A DNA stretch of 64,000 nt from Muribaculaceae bacterium (lineage in GTDB: Bacteria > Bacteroidota > Bacteroidia > Bacteroidales > Muribaculaceae): NCBI GenBank assembly GCA_022509185.1, contig JAFLTS010000006.1, positions 1 to 64,000 of the forward strand, given 5' to 3'. The notes beneath the pieces are model-generated. The model had not been told where the DNA came from and ran no database searches. It saw nothing but the letters and a program-made list of their open reading frames with translations. Within the stretch, counting starts at the first letter, position 1. Each line of letters opens with the position of its first letter. Of the stretch, positions 45,639-55,351 are shown in pieces. The translations under genes were made by a program, and so were the position numbers.

Positions 45639-47687
45639 TCAGTATCTCCTGCCATTGCCTCGGTCATTGGGATCAAAAGGATTTCTTGTGGGATCGAAAT
45701 AATCTTCTTCCTCCTCTTCATCATATTGATTTTTCTGTCGGTTACGGTTTTTCTTATCGGCCTCCGGCTTATTCTTAAGGATAGCATATGGTTTCATCAT
45801 ATCCACAGCTGTAGAAAAAACATCCCATGATTCTTCTTTATCCCAGTTTTTCTTTATGTTAATCAGCTTAGGATAATAATATGACACATCAGGCTGTTGC
45901 AAGGAGTCGAGACTTCCCGTGTCAAAAATTCCATTACCGTTATGGTCTTCAAAAATTCTGGCATAATATTTTCCTGCCGGAAGATATTTGAAAACAGCCT
46001 TATTGTCGATCACTTTTTCCCTTCTAACAGGAGAGTCGCTTGAATTCAGCAATTCAATAAAAGCCGGGATTGTATCAGTGAAATTCGATATATCAAATAT
46101 TACGGATGAATAATCATCTTCAGCTTTTGTCTTAAAAGAAACTTCGAGAGGATCAGAAACCAGCCCATATATACCTTTGGCAGCCAGAGAATCCACTGTG
46201 AGCCTGTATTGTGTAGAAAAATCCCATGGATACTCAATCTTGAGTAGCCGTGGATTTAAGGTGTCTACAGGCTGGGGTTTCCATGGTTTTGAAACAGGTT
46301 TCCAAAGTGTGTCAACTTGCATTTCAAGATGAAAAGCAGATGTATCCAGGCTCACCAAAGGTGTGTCAAATTCAAGAAACAATGGAAGATAAATTTCCTG
46401 CGTGGAAGAAGACAAACTTTTGAACCCCAAGGGAACAGGTTTTTTCACCACTTCAATCGAATCTTCAATTTCCTTACCCTCTTTTAAAGCTTTCTCTCTT
46501 TCCTTTTCTTTCTCTTTCAAAGCTTTTTCACGTTCTTTTGCTGCGTTTGCCAATGCGTTTTTAAGGTCTCGCGAATAGAAAAATCTGAGGGTATCCGTCA
46601 CTTCTGAAAGATTTCGGGTTGAGTCGGTGCGCATATAAGTGGCAGCAATCCTAAGGCTGTCGAGGCTTAATAAAGTAGGCTCCTTAATCCAGAAGGTTAC
46701 TGAATCATTTCTTGCGGATTTCTCTATCACATACCAATCCTGAAGATCTTCATATCCGACAGGTGTAATTGCAGGGATTGAAGCTGATTTGGTATTGAAG
46801 ATAAAATTAAGACGCGTTGAATCCTGGCGTTCATATTTCTGAAGATACTGGGATTTTTCATCACTCTCAAAACTCCTCAACAAGATGTCGTTAGGAAGAA
46901 AAAGGGTTCTTTCCCGATTGTATACGGTATCCACTTCCCCGGTTTTTAAATTAAACAGGGTGTCAGTGGTCATAATTCTTTCACTGGAAGGAGACAGAGT
47001 GAAATCATAAAAAGCCATTATTTCTTCCGGATTCGCCCTGTGATAGTCGTTGTCGAGATCTTCGAGAGCAAAAATTCGATATTCTCCGGGAGCAAGGCCC
47101 AGGATTGAAAATCTTCCTCTATCGTCAGTCTTGGCCATTCTCTCAAAAGGAAGAGTGGCAAAAGCTGAATCAGCAAGATTAGAATAAACCCCCACCAGCA
47201 TACCTTGTTGCGGTTCAAGAGTCTGGGCATCGAGCACCATTCCGGATATCTGCAGGGTATCTATTTCCGGACCGGTTGAAAAGGAATAGGCGAAGCTTGG
47301 AAGTTTGTTGCCTTCGTTGTTATCTTCTATGGAGTTGCCGAAATCAATTGTATAGGTTGTGTTGTCTAGAAGGGTATCTTGAAAAGTCACAGTGACTCTA
47401 CGCCCGGAAGAAGATACTCTTGGAACCTGCTTTGACGGAGGAGAGATCACTACATTTGTGAAGGCATCTTTCACATTGACAATTTCATCAAAATCAATGT
47501 CTATGCGTTGTCGATTCACATTTACAGAACCCGGCGCCGGGTTAGCCCTTACAAACCTGGGAGCATCTTCATCACGCGGCCCTCCCGTGGGGTTTCCTAT
47601 TGATGCACAGGAGGCCACTATTGCCAGTATACCTGAAATGCTTATAGCGGTTAAGATTTGCTTCCTTATTCGGGGAATAGACGTCAT
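45639..47687 (-). CDS. Large Ig-like domain lipoprotein
   Basis: The 682-residue product has a lipoprotein signal (ASCAS, Cys27). The N-terminal Ig-like domain is of the SbsA/Big_5 type (about 35-140; APRFVRANPAPGSVNVNRQRIDIDFDE is its usual opening). A prealbumin-like/carboxypeptidase regulatory-type beta domain follows (QISGMVLDAQTLEPQQGM). The middle carries a Lys/Glu-rich helix (about 385-415), and the tail is strongly acidic then Asn/Arg-rich (DEEEEEDY). Such proteins are common envelope lipoproteins of Bacteroidetes with unproven function. It is monocistronic. Confidence 0.8.
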   Translation of the reverse strand: MTSIPRIRKQILTAISISGILAIVASCASIGNPTGGPRDEDAPRFVRANPAPGSVNVNRQRIDIDFDEIVNVKDAFTNVVISPPSKQVPRVSSSGRRVTVTFQDTLLDNTTYTIDFGNSIEDNNEGNKLPSFAYSFSTGPEIDTLQISGMVLDAQTLEPQQGMLVGVYSNLADSAFATLPFERMAKTDDRGRFSILGLAPGEYRIFALEDLDNDYHRANPEEIMAFYDFTLSPSSERIMTTDTLFNLKTGEVDTVYNRERTLFLPNDILLRSFESDEKSQYLQKYERQDSTRLNFIFNTKSASIPAITPVGYEDLQDWYVIEKSARNDSVTFWIKEPTLLSLDSLRIAATYMRTDSTRNLSEVTDTLRFFYSRDLKNALANAAKEREKALKEKEKEREKALKEGKEIEDSIEVVKKPVPLGFKSLSSSTQEIYLPLFLEFDTPLVSLDTSAFHLEMQVDTLWKPVSKPWKPQPVDTLNPRLLKIEYPWDFSTQYRLTVDSLAAKGIYGLVSDPLEVSFKTKAEDDYSSVIFDISNFTDTIPAFIELLNSSDSPVRREKVIDNKAVFKYLPAGKYYARIFEDHNGNGIFDTGSLDSLQQPDVSYYYPKLINIKKNWDKEESWDVFSTAVDMMKPYAILKNKPEADKKNRNRQKNQYDEEEEEDYFDPTRNPFDPNDRGNGRRY

Positions 47688-47866
47688 TTTATACTAAAGT
47701 GATTGAAAATCTATTTCAAAGGTAAGAATTTTCATTGAGTAAAATAAAGAAAAAGTATAAAAACAGCAATCTGAATACCGGCAAAGAAAGGGTATAACCA
47801 GCTATATTTTTATGTTAAAGTTAGCTTTTTATGGTCTGATGGTTAAATTAGTTGAAAAATTTAAAG

Positions 47867-47911
47867 TATATTTGCAAGTTGAAAATCAGCGGACACAAAT
47901 TTTGTGTACCG
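47867..47911 (+). promoter_or_regulatory. secDF -7 element and leader hairpin
   Basis: TATATTTG (47867-47874) is a good -7 box. Just after the expected transcript start lies a hairpin with arms ACACAAA/TTTGTGT, extended by CGG/CCG (47890-47911). The ATG follows at 47953. No further feature is seen in 47688-47866. Confidence 0.45.
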
Positions 47912-47952
47912 ACAAACTAACCGAACATTAATTAAAACACAGTAATAACACA

Positions 47953-50931
47953 ATGCAGAACAAAGGGTTTATCAGCACCATTGCCATCCTTTTGGTCTTA
48001 ATCAGCGGATTTTATATTTCCTTTTCTGTGGTAACCCACCACTATGAGGAAAAGGCCAAGAAGTATGCCATGGAAATGGCAGGCACCGAAGATGTCACCA
48101 ACGATGCCTATAAGCTACATCTCAAGCAATTCAATGACTCCATCGACAAGGAAAAAGTTTATTTAGGCTACACCTATAATCAAGTGCGTAAGCTTGAGGT
48201 AGGTATGGGTCTCGACCTTAAAGGTGGTATGAACGTGGTGCTGGAAATATCAGTACCCGACATTCTGCGTCAATATGCAGCCGGCCCGCGTCAGCTCGAA
48301 CAGATTAATGAAGCGATTGCGGCAGCTCAGGCAGCCGGCGCCAAGGGATCGGACAAAGACTTTATATCAAAATTTGCAGCCCAGTTCCAGCCTGGAACCA
48401 TGGCCGGTCTCTTCCAAAGAGAGGGCGAATATCTGGGTAAGATACGTAGCAATTCATCAAATGCCGAAGTGGCCTCAGCATTAGACAACCAGGTTAACAG
48501 CCAGGTAGACGCTGCTTTCAATATCTTCCGCACACGTATCGACCAGTTTGGTGTGGTTGCACCGAATATTCAGAAGTTACAAGACAAATCCGGTCAGATT
48601 CTTTTGGAGCTTCCGGGTGTAAAAGAGCCGGAACGTGTTACCGAACTCCTGAAATCTTCAGCCAACCTGGAGTTTTATGAAGTTTATAACTATAATGAAA
48701 TAGCAAACGACCTTAACAGCTTTGCTCAGCTTTGGATGCAACAAGACACTATCAATCATACTAATTTGATAGAACTTCTTGGTGGCCAGATGAGAGCAGG
48801 CAGCCCCGTTATCGGTATCGTAGCTCCCCAGAACCGTAATCTTGTAGACAGTATACTTTCCTCTCCTCTGGCTAAACAGAAACTGCCTAGCGATTTCACT
48901 GCAGTGTGGGAAGTGAAAGCAGTTAATTATCCTGTGCTTGATGAAAACGGAAATGTCTTGAAGAAAGCCAACGGAGAAGACCGCACTACGCCTTACTATC
49001 AGCTGATAGCTCTTAAAGGAGACGCTGCCTTGGAAGGGGATGCAGTGACTTCAGCCTCAAGCGAATATGATAATTTGCGAGGCAATACAGTTAACATGCG
49101 TATGAATGATGCCGGTGCTCAGGCATGGGCAACTCTTACACGTAATAATATCGGTCGACCTATAGCTATCGTTCTCGACAATAACGTTTATTCATATCCT
49201 AACGTTAATAATGAAATTACCGGAGGATCTTCAGAAATCACAGGTAACTTCACTCCCGAAGAAGCCAACGACCTTGCCAATGTGCTTAAGTCCGGTAAGA
49301 TGAGCGCCAAGGTAGAGGTGGTAAGCAATAATGTGATTGGCCCGAGCTTAGGTGCCGAAGCTGTTACCCAGGGTTTCCTCTCCTTCGTAGTGGCAATCGC
49401 CATTCTGATGGTATTCATGATCCTCATGTATGGTGTGATTCCGGGATTGGTAGCCAATGTAGGTTTGATCCTCAACCTTTATTTCACTTTAGGTATCCTG
49501 GCCTCATTCCAGGCGGTATTGACGCTTTCAGGTATCGCCGGTATCGTGCTTGCACTGGGTATGGCCGTAGACGCCAATGTGCTTATCTTCGAACGTACAA
49601 AAGAAGAACTTAAACTCGGCAAGAAACTTCGTCAGGCAATATCAGAAGGTTATAACAATGCCTTCTCAGCTATATTCGACTCCAATATCACATCTGTGAT
49701 AACAGGTATCATCCTGCTTCTCTTCGGTTCAGGTCCGATAAAAGGTTTCGCAACCACTTTGATCATAGGTCTTGTCTGCTCGTTCTTCACAGCAGTGTTC
49801 CTTACTCGTCTGGCCTTTGATCTCATCACAAAGAACGGTCGTTGTGCCAATATGACATTCGACACCAAGATAAGCAGAAATCTCTTTAGCAAAACTAAAA
49901 TCAACTTTATCGGCAACTGGAGAATTTATGCAAGTGTTTGGTTGGCGTTGGTAGTGGTATCGATAGCATCCTTGTCAATCCGTGGTATGAACCAAGGTAT
50001 CGACTTCTCCGGAGGCCGCAACTATGTTGTTCAATTTCAACACCCGGTAAATCCGGCTGAATTGCAACAAAGGTTAAGCGCCGAGCTTCAGGCTGAGGCT
50101 AATGATCCTACAGTAAGCGTAGGTGTAATCACAATTGATGATCCTACAAAAGTGAGAATTTCTACCAACTATCGTATTAAAGACGACAGCCCGAATGTAG
50201 ACAACGATGTGACACGTCTTCTTTATACAAAACTAGCACCGGAACTCACCGATGAAAATGGCAATGTGATGGACTACAACACCTTCTCTATGGCGGATGA
50301 AAATAATGGTATAATTTCAATTCAGAAAGTGGGTCCGTCAGTGGCTGATGATATGAGAAGAGACGCTTATTGGGCAGTTGGTATAGCAGTGGCATGTATG
50401 TTCCTTTACATCCTCCTCCGCTTCCATAATATCGCATTCTCTGTTGGTGCTGTAAGCGCAGTTGCCCTCACCGCATTCCTTATCATCGGTTTCTATTCAA
50501 TTTGCTGGGGCTTCCTGCCATTCTCCATGGAAATCGACCAATCGTTCATAGCGGCCGTACTTACAATTATCGGTTATCAAATCAATGATACCGTGGTGGT
50601 ATTCGACCGTGTCCGTGAGATGATGAAAGTATATCCGAAGGAGAACAGATTCCTTACTTTCAACAAGAGTTTGAACACTACGTTGACACGTACGATCATG
50701 ACATCGTTCTCTACCTTGCTCGTATTAGGTTGTATATTCTTCCTTGGTGGAGACACAATCCGCAGCTTTACTTTCGCTATGATATTCGGTGTGATTGTAG
50801 GTACCTTCTGTTCACTTTACTGCGCGGCTCCGGTGGCATACCATATCATCAGATTCAATCTTGATCGTAAGCGTAATAAAGAGGAAGAAAACGGCAGACC
50901 TCGTCTTGAAGGAAACCGTAGATTCAGATAA
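47953..50931 (+). CDS. secDF: Protein translocase subunit SecDF (fused)
   Basis: SecD and SecF use the proton gradient to pull secreted proteins through SecYEG. Here both are in one 992-residue protein. The SecD half (about 1-640) has a periplasmic P1 domain (LDLKGGMNVVLEI) and six helices including the GIAGIVLALGMAVDANVLIFER motif. The SecF half (about 650-980) opens with GIDFSGGRNYVVQF and contains IGYQINDTVVVFDR. Fusion is the norm in Bacteroidetes. A strong hairpin follows the stop codon. Confidence 0.97.
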   Translation: MQNKGFISTIAILLVLISGFYISFSVVTHHYEEKAKKYAMEMAGTEDVTNDAYKLHLKQFNDSIDKEKVYLGYTYNQVRKLEVGMGLDLKGGMNVVLEISVPDILRQYAAGPRQLEQINEAIAAAQAAGAKGSDKDFISKFAAQFQPGTMAGLFQREGEYLGKIRSNSSNAEVASALDNQVNSQVDAAFNIFRTRIDQFGVVAPNIQKLQDKSGQILLELPGVKEPERVTELLKSSANLEFYEVYNYNEIANDLNSFAQLWMQQDTINHTNLIELLGGQMRAGSPVIGIVAPQNRNLVDSILSSPLAKQKLPSDFTAVWEVKAVNYPVLDENGNVLKKANGEDRTTPYYQLIALKGDAALEGDAVTSASSEYDNLRGNTVNMRMNDAGAQAWATLTRNNIGRPIAIVLDNNVYSYPNVNNEITGGSSEITGNFTPEEANDLANVLKSGKMSAKVEVVSNNVIGPSLGAEAVTQGFLSFVVAIAILMVFMILMYGVIPGLVANVGLILNLYFTLGILASFQAVLTLSGIAGIVLALGMAVDANVLIFERTKEELKLGKKLRQAISEGYNNAFSAIFDSNITSVITGIILLLFGSGPIKGFATTLIIGLVCSFFTAVFLTRLAFDLITKNGRCANMTFDTKISRNLFSKTKINFIGNWRIYASVWLALVVVSIASLSIRGMNQGIDFSGGRNYVVQFQHPVNPAELQQRLSAELQAEANDPTVSVGVITIDDPTKVRISTNYRIKDDSPNVDNDVTRLLYTKLAPELTDENGNVMDYNTFSMADENNGIISIQKVGPSVADDMRRDAYWAVGIAVACMFLYILLRFHNIAFSVGAVSAVALTAFLIIGFYSICWGFLPFSMEIDQSFIAAVLTIIGYQINDTVVVFDRVREMMKVYPKENRFLTFNKSLNTTLTRTIMTSFSTLLVLGCIFFLGGDTIRSFTFAMIFGVIVGTFCSLYCAAPVAYHIIRFNLDRKRNKEEENGRPRLEGNRRFR

Positions 50932-50956
50932 GAAAAACCCTTAACCCTTATACCCC

Positions 50957-50986
50957 GAGGGGGTGTGGCATCTGCTACATCCCCTC
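50957..50986 (+). terminator. Hairpin after secDF
   Basis: GAGGGGGTGT pairs with ACATCCCCTC over ten positions with one wobble. The following tract is CACCCTTTT then A-rich, so termination may be partial, with readthrough into yqhA. Confidence 0.5.
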
Positions 50987-51006
50987 ACCCTTTTAAAAAA
51001 ATTACT

Positions 51007-51960
51007 ATGCCTAACAGATCTCTTCAGGAGGTGAGGAAGGAAATCCTCAAAACCAGGAAGGTGACCCCGGAAATTCTTAAAGAATTAGAAGATATATATG
51101 CCGATCTAACTCAGATAGATTTTGAGAAAGCCGATGTATTGTTTCGTATCAAACAGCTCAATCATATCGAGCTGACGGAAAAATACAAGGATTTTTTTGT
51201 AGATAGAATAGCATCTTTCCTATTGGGATATGGTCAGAGTCCTGATGAAATAGATGCTGAGGAAGGGAAATGGCTTAGAGGCCGTATTATCCACCGCGAT
51301 CAATATGACAAGGCTTTGTTGGAAGAGCTTGAAAACAGGCTTGAGAATATAGACCGGAAGTTGCCTAATTATTTGAAAAAAAATAATTATCTGATAGCTA
51401 AATTTGAGGATATCTTATATTATTCTCGGTATTTTGCCTTCATCGCGGTAGTTGGAGCTATATTGTCTTCTTTTATATTGTTTATCCAGGGTTTCGGCTT
51501 GATTATAAAGGGTCTGGTTGGATTTTTCAGAGACCCTTATGAAAGGTATGAAGCGTTGTTTGAACAGCTGGTCTCTTCGGTCGATGTGTTTCTATTTGCC
51601 TTAGTGTTGATAATTTTCGGAGTGGGAGTGTATGAGCTTTTTATCGCAAATGTAGATCCGGAAGACAAACCTGCCGACACACGTCCCACATGGCTTAAAA
51701 TTAGCAGTGTAGATGATCTAAAATCCTCTCTTGGCAAAGTTATATTAATGGTGTTGATTGTTTCTTTCTTCAAGCATGTTCTCGAAATAGATGCAGAGAT
51801 GTGGAGCCCTACGGCTTTGCTTTATTTAGCCATAGGTATCTTACTGATAGCCGGTGCCCTCTATCTGACACACAAATCAAGTTCTGAGGGTGAATCCAAA
51901 TCAAAATCAAAGGAAGTTGCCAAAGAAGCTATTCGAGAAACAATCGAAGAAGCCCTTTGA
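51007..51960 (+). CDS. YqhA family (UPF0114) membrane protein with N-terminal extension
   Basis: The product has about 317 residues. The C-terminal part (about 135-295) is a YqhA/UPF0114 domain starting FEDILYYSRYFAFIAVVG, with about three or four transmembrane helices and VYELFIANVD in the middle. The N-terminal 125 residues are a charged helical extension not found in the short E. coli protein. The C terminus is Lys/Ser/Glu-rich. The function of the family is unknown. The ATG at 51007 is preferred to an in-frame GTG at 50965, which lies inside the hairpin. Confidence 0.8.
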   Translation: MPNRSLQEVRKEILKTRKVTPEILKELEDIYADLTQIDFEKADVLFRIKQLNHIELTEKYKDFFVDRIASFLLGYGQSPDEIDAEEGKWLRGRIIHRDQYDKALLEELENRLENIDRKLPNYLKKNNYLIAKFEDILYYSRYFAFIAVVGAILSSFILFIQGFGLIIKGLVGFFRDPYERYEALFEQLVSSVDVFLFALVLIIFGVGVYELFIANVDPEDKPADTRPTWLKISSVDDLKSSLGKVILMVLIVSFFKHVLEIDAEMWSPTALLYLAIGILLIAGALYLTHKSSSEGESKSKSKEVAKEAIRETIEEAL

Positions 51961-52010
51961 CCTATCCATTTATATTTCTCACAAATTATTTTTTCTAATA
52001 GGATTATTTT

Positions 52011-52289
52011 ATGAAAAAAGTTCTGGTCCTGTTTATTGGTTTACAAATAACACTAATTAATTGCATAGCTGCACAAACTGTATCCTCAGCCAATGCAAAA
52101 GACATATTGAAAATTGAAAACTATTTAGGGAATTACGAAAATATCCATCCCAAGGTATTGTTTTTTGAAAACGGCTGGAACGGATATGAATTCTGGATGG
52201 CTTATACTCCTTATCCGTTAGGAGAAGTGAATTCTGAAAATCCGTGTTTGGTTTTTGCCGATATCGCAAGCTATGCTTCTATATTGTGA
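52011..52289 (+). pseudogene. 5' remnant of a secreted glycan-locus protein
   Basis: The 92-residue reading frame begins with a good signal peptide (about 1-21) and then HPKVLFFENGWNGYEFWMAY and ENPCLV. These are the opening of a longer Bacteroidetes protein often found in surface-polysaccharide clusters. After ENPCLVFA the sequence loses resemblance and stops within a few residues, so the gene appears cut by a deletion joined to unrelated sequence. A short secreted product might still be made. Confidence 0.6.
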
Positions 52290-52369
52290 CGGTATAATCA
52301 TAGTGAAATTATTTTTGGTTATTTTGGCGGATAATAATTTTCTTTAATTTTTATAATTAATCTTTTAAT

Positions 52370-53053
52370 ATGGATTTGATTAAAATCCTAAAGAAAAATA
52401 AATATCTATACACTTGTTTAAGCAGAAACCGGTTTCTGTCATTTTGTTATTCAAAATATAAATACTTAACCGGTAATAATATTTTTAAAAAAGGTAAAAG
52501 GGTTTCAGGTAAAATAAAGAAAGATATAATAGGAAGTAAAAATAATATTACTGTTGGTAATAATTGTGAATTCCATGATTTCTCAATTCATATCCGTGGA
52601 AATAATAATAGAATTATTATAGGTGATAATTGTTATTTTGGCCCTGAAAATAATCTTTGGGCAGAAGGAGATTCTAATGAAATAATAATTGGACCGGATT
52701 CAAGCTTCACCTGGAGGAATCATATAAATGCTCAGGAAGGACACACCAAGATTATAATAGGTACAGATTGCATGGTATCCAACAATATTATAATCAGGAC
52801 ATCGGATAGCCATCCAATTTATGATTTAAATACGGGTGAAAGAATTAATCCTGCTCAAGATGTTAAAATTGGCGACCATGTTTGGATTGCACCGAATTCA
52901 AGAGTCATGAAAGGTGCTGAGATTCCGGAAGGATGTATAGTCGCCAGTGATTCTACTGTTAATAAAAGTTTTAGGTCATCTAATTGTTTGCTTGGGGGAA
53001 GACCTGCAAAGGTATTGAAGGAAAATATAAAGTGGACCCGAAATCCGATTTAA
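52370..53053 (+). CDS. Hexapeptide-repeat acyltransferase
   Basis: The 227-residue product is a left-handed beta-helix acyltransferase. An N-terminal helical segment is followed by many hexapeptide turns (IIGSKNNITVGNNCEF, IIIGDNCYFGPEN, IIIGPDSSF), a loop with the catalytic-type His (TSDSHPIYD), and a final turn with IGDHVWIAPNS. The class O-acetylates sugars in capsule or LPS. Asn-rich turns and low G+C suggest acquisition, as is usual for surface-glycan genes. It follows a truncated glycan-locus gene, so this spot may be the edge of an old polysaccharide cluster. Confidence 0.88.
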   Translation: MDLIKILKKNKYLYTCLSRNRFLSFCYSKYKYLTGNNIFKKGKRVSGKIKKDIIGSKNNITVGNNCEFHDFSIHIRGNNNRIIIGDNCYFGPENNLWAEGDSNEIIIGPDSSFTWRNHINAQEGHTKIIIGTDCMVSNNIIIRTSDSHPIYDLNTGERINPAQDVKIGDHVWIAPNSRVMKGAEIPEGCIVASDSTVNKSFRSSNCLLGGRPAKVLKENIKWTRNPI

Positions 53054-53110
53054 TTGGCCCTGATAAACGTGTTAACGCAATCCCTTTAAACTTTAAATTA
53101 AAAAAAAACC

Positions 53111-54232
53111 TTAAATATAAAGTTTTTGCAACCGAGAGCCGGGATAATAAAATTCAAGTATCTCTTTATAAGAAGCACCTTTAGCCGCCATATGTGCTGC
53201 TCCGATCTGACAAAGACCTACTCCATGTCCCCAGCCTCTCCCTTTTATTTTGATTATCTCTCCTCTTTCTTCCACCTCAAAATTAGAAGAGTATAAGTGA
53301 GTGGGAGATAAGAGCCTTCTTATCCATAATTCTTTTCCAAGATCAAGATAACCTGATGTCCCATATATGCGTAATAAGTCAATCCTTCCTGAGGGACCAC
53401 GATGCAGAGGATCAATTTCTTTTATGACACCCACATCTCTGTTAAACCGTTTCTTTAGATTTTCTTTTATTTCTTTCTTACTAATTTCGGATGTCCATCT
53501 GAAACCGTAATTTTCTGTAGCCAGATCGTAATCTTTTAGGATTGATTTTAAAAGAGACTCTCGTTCAATTGGATCCAGAGAGAAAAGATCGCACCAAGGG
53601 TCGTCTATACTTTCTATACTTAGGGGATCGACAGATTGCCAACATGTGGAGAAAAGCTCTGTTTTGCCACCACAACATTTTGAAAATCTTGCATCAATAA
53701 TTTTGCCGGAAGAGGAGACCAGGATTTCTCCTTCCGTATCATGTATGACTCTCTCAGCCTCTTTTGAAATTGGTTGTAAGCCTTGATAACGCTGACAATG
53801 ATCATCCGAACATACATGAAAACCTCGATGTGAAGCCGTATCCTCCCAGCCAATTAAAGTATTGTAATTATTAATAGAACCCTCTCTTCCTTTAAAATGA
53901 ATATCAAAAACCTTTCCCACAGCCCAACTGCGGGAAATAACAGCATGAGCCTTTAGAAACTCCTCAGGAGCCGTAGGATTCATTTCACTGCCTACAACAC
54001 ACTCAAGATATGTTTCCATTGGCGCATGATTAATCAAGCTTACATTACTCCCATAAGCTGTTGAATTATTAATTCCTGCATTTACATAAGTGATCTCACC
54101 GGGGAGACGGGCTTCTATTGTTTTTTCCCAATGAAATCCATCTCCGATTAGTAGGTTTTCTACTATTATGAAATTATCATTTTTCCTGATCTGAGGAATC
54201 CCCTTAGTTCTTATTCCTATATTGATTATCAC
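53111..54232 (-). CDS. SpoIID/LytB domain protein
   Basis: The product of about 373 residues has the SpoIID domain: METYLECVVGSEMNPTAPEEFLKAHAVISRSWA near residues 70-105 and, at the end, GRGWGHGVGLCQIGAAHMA. SpoIID-type proteins are lytic transglycosylases acting on peptidoglycan glycans stripped of stem peptides, or enhancers of amidases. Conserved Cys residues (HVCSDDHCQ, CCGG) lie in the middle. No signal peptide is evident with the GTG start at 54232, so export or a different start needs attention. It is not linked to sporulation here. Confidence 0.88.
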   Translation of the reverse strand: MIINIGIRTKGIPQIRKNDNFIIVENLLIGDGFHWEKTIEARLPGEITYVNAGINNSTAYGSNVSLINHAPMETYLECVVGSEMNPTAPEEFLKAHAVISRSWAVGKVFDIHFKGREGSINNYNTLIGWEDTASHRGFHVCSDDHCQRYQGLQPISKEAERVIHDTEGEILVSSSGKIIDARFSKCCGGKTELFSTCWQSVDPLSIESIDDPWCDLFSLDPIERESLLKSILKDYDLATENYGFRWTSEISKKEIKENLKKRFNRDVGVIKEIDPLHRGPSGRIDLLRIYGTSGYLDLGKELWIRRLLSPTHLYSSNFEVEERGEIIKIKGRGWGHGVGLCQIGAAHMAAKGASYKEILEFYYPGSRLQKLYI

Positions 54233-54331
54233 GGCCTTTATTTTTGATTCCCCTAATATAATTAAATAACAATTTAGGCTATAATAAAATAGAAAGTTTA
54301 GGGTTATTAGTTAAGGAACGCAAAGAAAGGA

Positions 54332-55351
54332 ATGGAAAAAAAGGAAAGAATAGAATATATAGATCTGGCTAAGGGCATATGCATCCTAATGGTTGTAGCA
54401 GTGCATGTGGCACCTGAAATTGCCGGATTAACATGGTTTACATCCTTTAGGATGCCTCTATATTTCTGTCTTTCGGGAATGTTCTTCAAACAATATGGAG
54501 GGTTTTCTTCATTTCTTATAAAAAAAACAGATAAACTTCTAATCCCTTTTTTAGGCTGGTATCTAATAAGTTACCTGATTTATTATATCCGCGTTCTGGC
54601 CATAGGAGAACCTGAAATACAGTTCCATATTTCTGATATTTTTTACGATAAGGATTTTTATAACCTGCCTCTATGGTTTCTGTTGAGCCTGTTCTGGTGT
54701 AATATCATTTATTGTATAATTGCTTCTATATCTTCCAGCAGAATCACACAAGGAATATTAGTTTTATGTTTTGCTTCATTAGGATGGGTTCTTTCTTATT
54801 CCGGATTGATTAACTTTCTTTTTGTAGGCACATCTCTGACTTGTCTCCCTTTCTTTTATATGGGCCAGCTCATCGTTTCCACAAGTTTTGTAAAGAATAA
54901 ATATGCAAAAAGAGACAGTATTATCAGTGGTATATGTGTAGCCCTTGCAATAGTTTGCCTCACTGTTCCTAAGGAAACAATACACGTACTTTTTTTTAAA
55001 AATACTATAATTTCCGGCAATCCGGTTATGGTTTATATCCTGGCTGCCTCATTAGTAGTGCTTCTTCTAAATATTTGCAAATACATTGGGAAGATACCTT
55101 ACGTTTCTTTCTTAGGAAGATATTCCATTATTGTGTTAGTGACTCATGGCCTTATCAATAACATAATAAACAGAAGTGTCAGACATCTTATCGGAGACCC
55201 CTCACAAGAAGCTGCCTTTCATATTCTTTTATTTGTAATAATAATCGGATCAATGAGTCTGGTAATTCCTTTCTGCAAGAAATTTTTAGGTTATATCACC
55301 GCTCAAAAGAATCTTATTGAAGAGAAATTTTATTCTTTATCTTATCAATAA
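54332..55351 (+). CDS. Acyltransferase family 3 membrane protein
   Basis: The 339-residue integral membrane protein has about ten hydrophobic helices. It starts with the family signature RIEYIDLAKGICILMVVAVH and has FRMPLYFCLSGMFF at about 48-61. Members transfer acyl (often O-acetyl or succinyl) groups to exported polysaccharides or lipids. Its last 38 bp overlap the 3' end of the opposing GT14 gene. It fits the surface-glycan theme of its neighbours. Confidence 0.92.
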   Translation: MEKKERIEYIDLAKGICILMVVAVHVAPEIAGLTWFTSFRMPLYFCLSGMFFKQYGGFSSFLIKKTDKLLIPFLGWYLISYLIYYIRVLAIGEPEIQFHISDIFYDKDFYNLPLWFLLSLFWCNIIYCIIASISSSRITQGILVLCFASLGWVLSYSGLINFLFVGTSLTCLPFFYMGQLIVSTSFVKNKYAKRDSIISGICVALAIVCLTVPKETIHVLFFKNTIISGNPVMVYILAASLVVLLLNICKYIGKIPYVSFLGRYSIIVLVTHGLINNIINRSVRHLIGDPSQEAAFHILLFVIIIGSMSLVIPFCKKFLGYITAQKNLIEEKFYSLSYQ

